From Ophiosphaerella korrae (taxonomy: Eukaryota; Ascomycota; Dothideomycetes; Pleosporales; Phaeosphaeriaceae), in contig JALNQF010000518.1 of assembly GCA_028456385.1 (NCBI GenBank), forward strand, positions 1 through 25,224: 25,224 nt of DNA, read 5' to 3'. The translations under genes and the position numbers were made by a program. Every line of letters begins with the position of its first letter. Positions within the stretch are counted from its first letter, which is position 1. The notes under the pieces were generated by a model, which ran no database searches, was not told the DNA's origin, and worked only from the letters and a program-made list of their open reading frames with translations. Positions 9,705-19,389 of the stretch are shown here, piece after piece.

Positions 9705-11566
9705 CTACCGCGTAGTATTCACCGCACGCTGCCGCACTGCACTTTCCTCCCCCTCCTGCTCCATCTCCAACCCACCACCACCACCCCTATCCCCTCGCTC
9801 CATCTCCACAGGCATCCCTCCCAAACTCCCCAAAACCGCACCATTCGTCGCCGTCAACGCATCCAAAACGCGCAACTCGCGCGCCTCAAACCACCCCGGC
9901 ATAACGCCCGTGCGCAACGGAATCAGCGCAATAATCAGCACGGGAAACCCAATGGCCGCCACCGTCTGCGAAATCGCCAGCGTCGCCACGACGCCGAGGA
10001 GCTGGATGCCGACGAAGACCCAGATCTTTGCGCGCGAGATGGTGGCTAGCGGGTGTGTGCGTGGCGTGAAGCGCGGCTCGGACGCGAGGAATGTGAGTTT
10101 GGAAAGGATGCCGTTGGATTCGATGGAGGCCCAGCCGACGACGAAGAAGACGCCGGCGAACAGCGCGGCGGGCATGGTGTGCAGGGCTTTGAGCAGCGGG
10201 GCCGTCATGGTGGCGCAGATGGCGGCGCCCATGAGGAAGTGGCTTCCGCGCTGCTCGACGACAGCCTTGGCTTTGATGCACGGCGCGCGGATTTCGTCGC
10301 CGGAGACCGTTTGCACAATGTGTACGCTGGTCGTGTAGATGGTGAGCGAGTCGGTGTGGACGGGGGCTTGGGGGACGAGGCCGTTGGGTAAGGGCAGGCC
10401 GAGGACGCCGGCGGCAAAGCAGGTGCACCCGAGCAGGAAAAAGTCCCAGTGAAAGCCTGCGGGCTTTTTCAGTGGGAAGTGGCGGGCCTGCGCGGTGAGG
10501 GAGGACGCATTGTGGTCGTAGTAGAAGAGTAGCGTCATGAGGAGGCCGAACGGTAGGGCAATGAAGACCCAGCGTGTGTCGAGGGTCCAGAAGGGGATGG
10601 CCCAGGGGCGGGGTTGGGTCGGGAGGAAGGCGGGGGTGATGGGTACGCGGTATAAGGGGGTGTTAGCGAGGCGGTTGGGGATGTGGGAGAAGCCGACCCA
10701 AAAGAAGGCGGGGATTGCGAAGGAGTAGTCAGCGAGGATGCTGCGGATTGTGGGCGTCCAGAGTGTGCTAGTGCCGAGCTTGTCGAGGCCGTAGACGGAG
10801 GCAAAGTAGAGGATTGCTATGACGATGGAGAGGTAGCCGCCTGAGACCGAGGTGGATTCGAAGAGGTAGACAAGCTCTTCTACGCCTTTGACTGCGGATC
10901 GTTAGTCTGTGAGGCGCTGTATACAAGGTGTAGTCATACTGCAATATACGATACCAATATAGAGCCCAAACGTCTCGCTAGAAAAATCCGTCACATACGC
11001 CATGTAATCGCAGAAATTTCCAAATGCTATGATCCAGTGGAAAATTGCAGCCCAGATGCCCACCCATGCTGTAAACGCGGGATAGATGGAAGGATCGTAG
11101 ATGCTTATGATGTCGTAGATGGTGTAGTTGAAGAGTGCAATGAGACCAGTTACGCCGACAATGGTAAGTGGCTGACAAGACAGCAGGCTGAACACCATCG
11201 CTGCCAGCGCGGAAGAAAATAGCGCTTCGTTGATGCCGAAGAATTGGCCAGTGCGACGGTACATGTCGAGTGTGAAGGCGATGGCTGGGAGGACGCTGCA
11301 GACTTAGCATTATCCTTTTAAGAAATGGATATCACTTACTTTACAAAGTACATGCGTACGGTGCTTGCGAATACGCGGTACGTAAAGGCATCTCTAATGT
11401 CGCTCCAGTAGTATGGTAGCCGTCGCTTGACATCGTAGTACATGCCCCGTCCGGGTTGAAGTATACGCCATCTTCGCCAGCCCTTTTGGTTCTGGAATGT
11501 ATATGATTCGGTGGTTTTGCTCCTGTCCATCTCGTTTTGTTCAGGGTCGTCTGTTGCTAGAGCCAT
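9705..11566 (-). CDS. BOR1: Bor1-type borate/anion transporter (SLC4 bicarbonate transporter family)
   Basis: This is a polytopic plasma-membrane exporter of the HCO3-/SLC4 fold; yeast Bor1 exports borate. The model has three exons on the minus strand, 11566-11340, 11295-10940 and 10891-9705, giving 589 aa (yeast Bor1 is of similar size). Intron 1 is only 44 bp (GTAAGT...CTGCAG) and intron 2 is 48 bp (GTATGA, branch GACTAAC, CGCAG). Both joins preserve conserved text (FVN-VLPAIAF and IVYC-IKGVEEL). Family hallmarks are KRRLPYYWSDIRDAF after a soluble N-terminus, QPLTIVGVTG (residues 117-126), SSETFGLYIG, SIVIAILYFAS, FAIPAFFWVGFSHIP, LLFYYDHNASSL, and the final helices with QTVAAIGFPVLIIALIPLR. 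The C-terminal tail from about residue 550 is Gly/Glu-rich. The start at 11566 was chosen because upstream in-frame codons do not look protein-like. It is transcribed toward the flavoprotein gene. Confidence 0.92.
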
Positions 11567-12747
11567 AATGACTTCGAGATGCTGTGCCGCGCAAAAGACG
11601 CAAGAGAGCTGCAAAGGGGATAAAAGTGGGTGAACGCTAGAATAAACCCATTGAAATGATGTAAAATATAAGCAGTGGAGTAAACCTGAATAGTTTTGTG
11701 CTCCACCTAGCTGTAGGTGCAAGGGTCCGAATATATATGTTAGTCTAAAACAAGCACCAACAATACCGGAAGTCTGCCACTATTAAAGGAAGGGAACCCC
11801 ACCTAGCCCTGCTTGGCAAAGGTGGATACTCTAGCTACATGTCCTTGAAGCTGGAGGCGTTCAGGCACACATTAGTTCAGCGACGTGCTGGTTTCTCATC
11901 AAAACCGGTATAGAAGCGACCTAAGTTGTGACGTAAGGTAAGTAACAAACTCCTATGATGGAGCTTGGGTTGGTAGAAGGCATTGCGCCCGTATTGATAT
12001 TGGGAGCATAACACAAAACGACATGTTGCGAACACAAAGGTACGGGAGATCTTGTTGCTCGCTGGCATATTGTGGTTAGCGTCCGGCTGTCGATCCTTGA
12101 TAGAAAACCCCCACCTTCCGTTTATTGGTCAGTCGGGGAAGAGAGCATCTGCCCGAGCAGATTGAAAGATCTTGCTACCAAAAATGATGAGGATGAATAG
12201 AGGTGACTTTGAAGCCAAATTATATGCTGGTTCCATAAAATGATTATTAAAGAATTTTATCTTTCTTCCTTTATTCGTCGTAATGATTGATGTTTAAAAA
12301 ATTACCTCGCACGTTGCCCCTCGAGGCTCGCTTGTATGACGCAATGCGGTTGCGAAGGCTGGGTCAAACGTTCCGACCACCACTTGCGCCTGGACCGACC
12401 GGCGCTAAGTCCTACACGTCAGAACCACTTCTGCCTCCGCGGATCTGTCGATTTGTTATCAACATCTTGTTCAATAATAGCCTCAAGCTGCTATCGGCCC
12501 CGCTGACATAATTCCAACCCGCCCGAGGATATCTAATTGGGCCATCGCTAGGCTGGCTACATCCTCGGGCACGACTCTGGGAAAAGGCGCGCTCAATGAG
12601 TGCTTTTCTGTCAGGTGGCACTAACTGAATTGACAACAGGATCCAGCCCCAGGAATCTCGTACACCCCAGGTGTTCAACCTGGCGGATGCCTCAAGGCTG
12701 TCCTGGCAGGTCATCTAGTCTAACCAACCTAGCGCTTGCTTCTGATC
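11567..12747. other. Divergent intergenic region between BOR1 and the SET-domain gene
   Basis: This 1.18-kb region must contain both promoters. 12170-12300 is AT-rich. Small open frames (11877-12068 minus, 12287-12511 plus, 12412-12714 minus) have no recognisable content. A 10-bp perfect inverted repeat is at 12521-12570. No RNA gene was recognised. Confidence 0.5.
12521..12570. repeat. Inverted repeat GCCCGAGGAT / ATCCTCGGGC
   Basis: The ten bases at 12521-12530 are the exact reverse complement of 12561-12570, leaving a 30-nt loop. It lies about 180 bp before the SET gene start. It could be a protein-binding dyad or a structured transcript; there is no other support. Confidence 0.6.
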
Positions 12748-14699
12748 ATGAACGTTCTCGAAGGCATTGAAGGCCTGTCGGAGTGTGTTGGCCGGGCTAT
12801 ACAAGAACATCTTGCTAAATCCAATATCAACGTCGTATGGCCCCAAATAGACAATCTAAATCGCCCGATCCTTCGCATAGAAGCCTTCATAGAAGATGCC
12901 GACTCGAATAACACAGTTGTGCAACATTCCGAGCGAGTTGTTTCAGTAAGCACCTCTTCAAGTTGGCTAAATCTCCATCTAAAGTCATTCGAGAGCGATG
13001 GAATAATCATCATATTCGTGGATTATTTTACACAAACCTACCTTCACATATTGAATCAGAAGCTGATTATAGGCTAACGAGCACCTAGCAAACGTTAGAT
13101 TTGATAGGAATGAAAACCACTCGACCTTCAAATAGTCCTACTATTGACCAAACCCAAAACTCAAACACTCAAGACGACTCCGAAATAGAGTCCGACTGTA
13201 ACGACATCAGCGCTGTGCAAAGGAAAGGAACTGGTGGTTTGAGAGTAGCTAGTACTCACTCAATCCAAGAGGATCTCAGTGAACATCAGCGGCAGATGCA
13301 AGTTGGCCCTCGCACTTTTCCAAAGCGGAGGAAACTGGCACAGGAAAATTTCGTCTTCCAGCCTTCAACGCTCGATAAACTAATTATCGGGATCTGGGAG
13401 CAAGTACACGGATCAATCAATCTGGATCCCAAAGCTATATTCGAACAGTTTCAAGTAGCGCCCAATGCAATCACAGGCATGGCTCGTTTCATACAAGCTG
13501 ATACTACAGCAATCCAAGCACCAAGCGTCGTAGCCAAGCCAGGAAACAATTCTTTCAGCCAGATCAACGTCTTCTGCCGCAAGGTTACACAGGCTAGCCG
13601 CGTCTGTCGCTCGATTGAAATCATCGTACAAGCAAGGTGGACCGAACTGTTTGAGGATCAAGTTCAGCTACGTGCCACAGCAAACCCAGAACTCTCGACA
13701 ACCAAACATAGAAAGGCTGTGTTTATGGAAGCCTGTCAAGATTTTGGGTGGTGTGAGAAAGAGCTGCGAAATAAAATGGCCATCTGGCGAGGATACAAAG
13801 ACATCAAAGACGCAGCAGGCTGGGCTGCGCTCGTGTTTGCTGGCATGGGAATCTATCGATTCTGCAAATACCGTGTTGGGTTTGAAAAAGAAGCTATGCG
13901 GCGCTTGCGAAACCTGCGAAAGAGACTGGAAGTTGCAGCCGATACGTTGCATCCCCACTGGCGACAACTGCTAGTCGTTATCGGAGAAAGTCAAACGCTC
14001 AGATATCCGGGTAATCCACATGAATGGGTAGTTTACGAGGATGGATCAGACCCTGTGCCACTCCGGCAAACCTATCAAATTCAGGACTCGTTTTTCTCGT
14101 TTGAACATATCGAGGAATCGATAATTGATGAGTCTGTATGGGGTTGTGATGATCCGCGGTGGATGCCGCAGCAGAATGCGGTTACACGGCCTAGTGGAGT
14201 ATATATCTGTGCTCTATGCAACGAACAGCAATCGGAACGCCCCCAATCGAATTCATGTTATTGCTTCCCATCTCTCTTCGGGTGTGTCAAGCGCAAGTCC
14301 CCACCAATTCAAGTATACAGCAACGGCGATGGCAAAAATAATGGCCTGATCTCATTGGTTTCTTTTGATCGAGGAACCGCAATTGGAGAGGTGGTTGGCC
14401 TCGTCACAAAGGGCATCCGTCATTTAGATGTCATGGAGGGCTCCACGCCATTGGCGGAGTACCAGATCTGGCAGGGAAGAATGGGCAACTACACCCGCTT
14501 TGCGAACCATAGCTGCAAGGCCAACGCACAGACATCAACTTTCACATGGCTAGATACGCAACATGTAATCTTGGTTAGTAAAGGTATAGATGCTGGGTCT
14601 GAGATAACAGTTGATTATGGCGATAAGTACTGGGCTGGGCTGGATAAGGCATGCCTCTGCGGTGAAGCATGCTGTAGATATAGACGTAATGCTGCATAA
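12748..14699 (+). CDS. SET-domain protein, probable lysine methyltransferase
   Basis: The model has two exons, 12748-12945 and 13089-14699, giving 602 aa. The intron (143 bp) has a GTAAGC donor, a CTAAC branch at 13073-13077 and an ACCTAG acceptor, joined in phase 0. Residues 67-110 are polar (Ser/Asp-rich). PKRRKL at about 148-153 resembles a nuclear localisation signal. The middle is helical. YICALCNEQ plus NSCYCFPSLFGC just before the SET domain is a Cys cluster in pre-SET position. The SET core shows GTAIGEVVG, then RFANHSCKANA (NHSC at 539-542), EITVDYGDKYW (571-581, the Tyr of the active site), and a post-SET CLCGEACC at 588-595 that would bind zinc with the NHSC cysteine. The chemistry would be S-adenosylmethionine-dependent lysine methylation. 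I cannot assign it to Dim5/Clr4, Set1, Set2 or another named class, and the substrate is unknown. It is co-directional with DBP8, 207 bp upstream. Confidence 0.85.
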
Positions 14700-14906
14700 T
14701 AAGATATATTTCATAGCTTCCATAATCTCAATCCCTGATGGGAAAAATGAAAATCTCATAAGTGGTCGAAGATCTCCAGCATGCGATTTCGCAGTGTCAA
14801 GGGAAATGGGTGGGCACGTGAGCCAAACTAGCCTTATCGATAACAGCTACCCTGTCCAAAATTTATCTGCGAAACTTCTCACAAACACATAGCAACCAAA
14901 GTCGCA

Positions 14907-16477
14907 ATGGCGAACGATTACTCGAGCTCCCGAGAATCAGACGAAGAGATGATGGAGGCTCAAATGGGCTCACGAAAGAGAAGGAAGACATCAGAAGAGC
15001 CAGCACCAAAAGCCTCGACCTTGTCAACATTATCTCGAGTCAAGCCTGCCACAGGCCGCGAAGGGCTCCAATCTACCTCTGATGTACCAAATTCAAAACC
15101 AGAGGTATCGATAAATCGCAGCAATGAGAAAGTCAGCTTCGCTTCGATCAATGTTGCGCCATGGCTTGTAGCGTCCCTATCAGCAATGGAAATCAAACGT
15201 CCTACGGGCATCCAAAAGGCCTGCATTCCTGAAATCATCAAAGGAAGAGACTGTATCGGTGGTTCGCGCACAGGTACGGGTAAAACCATAGCCTTCTCAG
15301 TGCCTATCATGCAGAAGTGGGCAGAAGATCCATGCGGAATTTTCGCATTAATAGTCACGTGAGTATATTATCTCTATTCATATCGAATATGTACTGATGT
15401 TGTGGTAGGCCGACCCGAGAGTTGGCAATTCAGATCTATGAACAAGTCAAGGCCATCTCAGCCCCACAATCCATGAAGCCCATTCTCGTCACTGGTGGCG
15501 CGGATCAACGCGAACAAGCCATTGCCTTGGCATCGCGTCCCCACGTCGTCATTGCAACCCCAGGCCGTCTTGCGGAACACATCAGAACCTCCGGAGAAGA
15601 CACGATATGTGGCCTTCGCCGCGTCCGCTTCGTGGTGTTCGACGAAGCAGACCGCCTCCTCGCCCCGGGCCGTGGATCTATGCTCCCCGATCTAGAAACC
15701 TGCCTATCCGTCCTACCTCCTAAAGAAAAACGTCAAACCCTCTTATTCACCGCAACTGTAACGCCGGAAGTCTTAGCTCTAAAATCACAACCTCGTGCAC
15801 CAGGTCGCCTGCCCATTTTCGTGTGCGAAGTCGACACTGATACTCTCGCGACTCCAGCATCGCTATCCCAGCTTTATCTCCAAACACCCGTCACACATAA
15901 AGAATGCTACTTGCACGTTCTGCTACTTACACCTTTCAATTTATCAAAATCTGTCATTATTTTTTGCAACCGTACCAAGACGGCGACATTACTGGAATAC
16001 ATGTTGCGCATGCTCGACCACCGCGTTACGGCGCTACATTCGGGCCTTAAACAGCAAGACAGAATTGGTAATCTTGCCCGCTTCCGTGCGCAGGCTGCAC
16101 GCATCCTCGTTGCCACTGACGTCGCTGCTCGTGGCTTGGATATTCCAGAAGTGGCATTGGTCATCAACTACGATGTCCCGCGGGATCCAGACGACTACAT
16201 CCATCGCGTTGGACGTACGGCGCGTGCGGGCCGGCCTGGCACATCAATCACGTTCATTGGGCAGCGTGATGTGGAGCTTGTGTTGGCGATTGAAGAGCGT
16301 GTTGGCGGTAAGATGGAGGAGTTTGAGGAAGAGGGTGTGAGTATTGAGGGACGTGTTGTGAGGGATGCATTGAAGCCAGTTACGGAAAAGAAGAGAGAAG
16401 CTTTGTTGAATATCGAAGAGGGGAGAGATGTCAAGGGGAACAGACAAGTGGGAATGAAGAAACGGCGGGTAGAGTAG
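14907..16477 (+). CDS. DBP8: Dbp8: DEAD-box ATP-dependent RNA helicase of 40S ribosome biogenesis
   Basis: Dbp8 is a nucleolar DEAD-box ATPase needed for early 18S rRNA processing; in yeast it is stimulated by Esf2. The model has two exons, 14907-15358 and 15409-16477, giving 506 aa. The 50-bp intron (GTGAGT...GTAG) splits the Thr just before motif Ia. Residues 1-75 are a charged nuclear-type extension (SRKRRK). Then come the Q motif (F78 ... GIQ 101-103), Walker A SRTGTGKT 120-127, Ia PTRELA 152-157, Ib TPGR 201-204, II DEAD 229-232, III as TAT at 265-267, V ARGLD 391-395 and [12 protein letters not shown] 416-425. The C-terminus is Lys/Arg/Glu-rich, ending KKRRVE. All catalytic motifs are intact. 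Assignment to Dbp8 rather than another DEAD-box member rests on the [27 protein letters not shown] entry and the [12 protein letters not shown] segment, so it is very probable but not tested by alignment. Confidence 0.93.
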
Positions 16478-16603
16478 GGTGTATTTACTTGGGTTCAGTA
16501 TTGGCGCATGGGAATAAAATGGATACAGACATTCCTAAGACGTTGTACGTTAGCAGCACCGTTGCATTGGAGGTACTTTCAAAAGACGTGTTTATTGCTC
16601 TGC

Positions 16604-17294
16604 TACGGAAATATATTGTACGAGCGGGCGCTACGAGGAAAGGAGACACTGGGAGCCGAGCATACATCGACTCTCCAGACGGTCAATAACTTGGGCATTC
16701 TCTACAAGAACCAGGGACGGCTGGACAAGGCATGTACGAGCGGGCGCTGCGAGGGTATGAGAAAGCAATCCAGCCAGAAAACTTACCGACCTACATCCCC
16801 GCGCTCAATACCATGTGGGTGTTAGATTTGATATAGTAATTGATGAATTGAGTTGATGAGGTTGATTGATTCTGCAGTCCTAACGATTCAGGGGTGGGTA
16901 TATATACTAGGGGTCACATGACTATTTCCACCCTCGTCAATTATCCCAATTGGGTAATATATGAATGTGAGGGCCATGTAGGTCACCAATCTGACAGTGG
17001 GGGTTTGCCTCCCTCCGCGATCGCCAGCATCAGATAGAGGAAGCCAGAGCCTGGTACTCGAAAGCCCTTTCAGGCCACGAAAACGTGGTGGGAACTGACC
17101 ATCCCAAGTGTCATTCTCTTCAGAGCTGCATTGCTGCTTTGAGTGCAGAACAAGACGAAGTCAATCCGTCGCCAGCGGGCTTGCCGGTGCAGAGGATTTG
17201 TGAAGCGCCTCCTGCTAGCACTGAGGTAGAAGGAGCTAAATTAGCTTCTAAGCGGCCCGGCCTCTTACACCGATTTAAACGGAAAGGACGTTAA
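16604..17294 (+). pseudogene. Relic of a kinesin-light-chain-type TPR protein gene
   Basis: Three pieces of one TPR-repeat protein occur in three frames. 16604-16731 (frame 2) reads YGNILYERALRG..., with LGAEHTSTLQTVNNLGILYK and NQGRLDKA. 16732-16812 (frame 1) reads MYERALRGYEKAI...IPALNTM. 17037 to the TAA ending at 17294 (frame 3) reads EEARAWYSKALSGHENVVG, then TDHPKCHSLQSCIAAL and a basic C-terminus. The first frame change is a small deletion where a GRLDKA(EA)MYERAL junction is expected. Between pieces 2 and 3 about 220 nt have no TPR match; it may be an old intron or a deletion scar (GTGGGT at 16815 and TTCTGCAG ending near 16878). Such repeats form the C-terminus of many fungal NB-ARC/NACHT-TPR proteins involved in nonself recognition. 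The N-terminal domains are absent here, so this is a truncated, frameshifted remnant. Confidence 0.8.
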
Positions 17295-18195
17295 TGTTGC
17301 ACTAAAACTTGTATCTATAGACTAGTATGGGTAAGGATATAACTATGCTAGAGTAGGGTAATGTTGGCATATTAGAATTCGCAGCAACGGGCATACAGGG
17401 GAGTTGCAATATTAGCTTCCTAAGACTGTTGTGGCTGGACATATGCCAAAAAAATGTCAGCGGCGAAAAGGCTGGCGGAGCAGGATGTACCTCAACGTAC
17501 CGCTGTGACTGGGTCAGCGATGTGGCAAAGAGGTAGATGGTGGCAATAGCGCTCTTGAAGGGAATGTACAGAAATTAAGTAGGGACAGGTACATGTAACA
17601 CAACTCATTTTTACGCCATATCAGTACCTCTGCAAACACTAATATGTATCTAGTAAGCGCCCAGATAATCGGCCGTGCGCTCAGAGCAACTAAAGTGCAA
17701 GAAATGGAAACCGATTTCGATCACCACTGAATCCAGAAAAGAAACTGGGAACTCAACTATGATAGCGTTAGTGTCAGATGGGCTGGGTGTTCTGTGCAAG
17801 ATCGGGACCCACCTGCGGGGACCAGATTAGGCCCCTCGGCTAGCTAAACATAATCCATAAATAATGTGGGCGTCAAACCGGGTGCTGACGGTCCCGTCCC
17901 TACCCTGCTCCCGCCAACGCACCCACAGAATAATCGAGCGCACGTCTATTTCGGCAAAGAATTGGCATGTTTCGATAGGGCTAGGTGTTTGCGTCCGTTT
18001 CACAGTTGTGTAGAACTGATGGAGGTAGTTGACAGTCGCAGACCCATCACCGGCTCCTTGTGGGATTGTTTGGTGGCTCAAATCATGAGTAACCTATCTT
18101 CACAATAGAAGCTGTCAAGCCTTGGATTCACTTGGGCTGCGTAGGCTACAAGGTATTACGTTACGTACTAGCTGCTACCAATTGGCTCTATCCAA
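17295..18195. other. Intergenic region after the TPR relic
   Basis: There is no convincing gene. Open frames on both strands around 17827-18108 (about 80 codons) overlap each other and show no protein-like pattern. Base composition is balanced, with no RIP-like TpA excess. Confidence 0.5.
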
Positions 18196-19389
18196 CTAAT
18201 ACACTAGTACCTGATCAGCCTTTTCATATCCACTATCATCTAGACTCAGCGCGTGTGCGAGTTCAATTGTGACTTGGCGCACCATAGCCCGGCATTCACT
18301 GCAGGTTTCCCATTCTTGTCCAAGCAAATGTCTAGCACGAACAGGGCATACTTCACCCCTAATATCACCTTTAGCTACAGGCTCAGGCTCTGTGGCGCAC
18401 TCAGAGGTGAGTGCTGGATCTTCGGCGACAGGAAACTCTTCAGTAGAAGCCTCAGGAGTGAGGGGTTCTTCCACAAGACACTGATCAGTAGCACACTTTC
18501 CGACATGCTGTTCAAAGGCACAATCCTCGATGGATTGCTTCTGCTGCAAGTTGATCATGCGCTTGATCTTATCGTTATAGAGCTCCACCATGAATTTTGC
18601 CAGGATTTTGGTCAGGTTCACATTTTCGGTGCAGTCGAACAAGCTAGTCCTTGCAAACGCCGTGTAACCTTGTTCAAACATAGCTTTGACCTTTTCGTAC
18701 ATGTAATCCTTGAACCAGACGGCTTCATCGCTGAGCTTGGAGAAGTCTTCCTTGACGTCGTTGACAATATCGTAAATGCTCATTTCGGTACCAAGTTGTA
18801 TCACTTTTTGTTTTGCCAGCTGTTCCAGTCCATGTAACTGGTACTCTTTTGCTACTACGTAGGTCGATATAGCTTGCTTGAATTTGATATTTATTTCTTC
18901 GCCCGGGGATGTGTCTTTGTTGCAGAGCGTCTGATAAGTACCGGTGTATAAGTAATGGACTAGTGCATGACCGATATTTGCATCTGCATCAGGTAGGAAT
19001 ACGCTTCTTCTCTGGGAGAAGGAAAAGCGAGGTGAGGCAATCCGTTCCAGACTTTGTAAGAGGCCTTGGGGGACATAGTAGACTCTCCGTTCTACACCAA
19101 AATGAACTGCAGTGGGGGGGGGGGCTCATATAAGGACTACGTATTATGAAAGAAATTAGCGATAGATGTCCTAGATGTCCAGAAAATAGTACTGGAATCA
19201 GAAAGGAATGGCTTACGATATTTCCGGCCGATCATTTGTAAGAGTAGAACACGGAGTTGATCCCGGTAGTGATTCCTTAGGATGTGGCTCCTCAGGGCAT
19301 GGCTCAGCAGGGCATGACTCCTCAGAGCATGGCTCAGCAGGGTATGCCTTATGGGAAAGAGCTGATTTCCCCTTTTTTTTCTTAGCCAT
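18196..19389 (-). CDS. BTB/POZ-like fungal protein, frame broken at an 11-nt G run
   Basis: Exon 1 is 19389-19217 (MAKKKKGKSALS..., 57 codons, containing 15-bp repeats encoding Cys-Pro-Glu-Glu-type units). The intron 19216-19137 (80 bp) has GTAAGC, a GCTAAT branch and a CGTAG acceptor. Exon 2 is 19136-18196. Exon 1 runs into RPEISPYMS, then meets the G11 run (19114-19124), after which the protein continues one frame over: VHFGVERRVYYVP, LLQSLERIASPRF, VFLPDADANIGHALVHYLYTG, and STYVVAKEYQLHGLEQLAK. That is the BTB-like pattern of a large fungal hypothetical family. The rest is SIYDIVNDVKEDF, a helical segment, an acidic Pro-rich linker, and a CxxC (TCSEC) near the C-terminus. One base less in the run would give about 370 aa. 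Either this is a homopolymer error or the gene is inactivated. Function is unknown; BTB folds mediate protein contacts. Confidence 0.65.
19114..19124 (+). repeat. G11 run inside the BTB-like gene
   Basis: Eleven consecutive G on the plus strand read as CCC proline codons on the coding strand. The conserved frames before and after disagree by one base exactly here, and no alternative splice site rescues the frame. Confidence 0.85.
19270..19345 (-). repeat. Imperfect 15/30-bp tandem repeats in exon 1 of the BTB-like gene
   Basis: Units such as CTCAGCAGGGCATG and CTCCTCAGAGCATG alternate on the plus strand. They encode recurring Pro-Cys-Pro/Ser-Glu-Glu and Pro-Ala-Glu-Pro-Cys motifs. The repeats suggest replication-slippage expansion in a disordered N-terminal segment. 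Confidence 0.7.
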
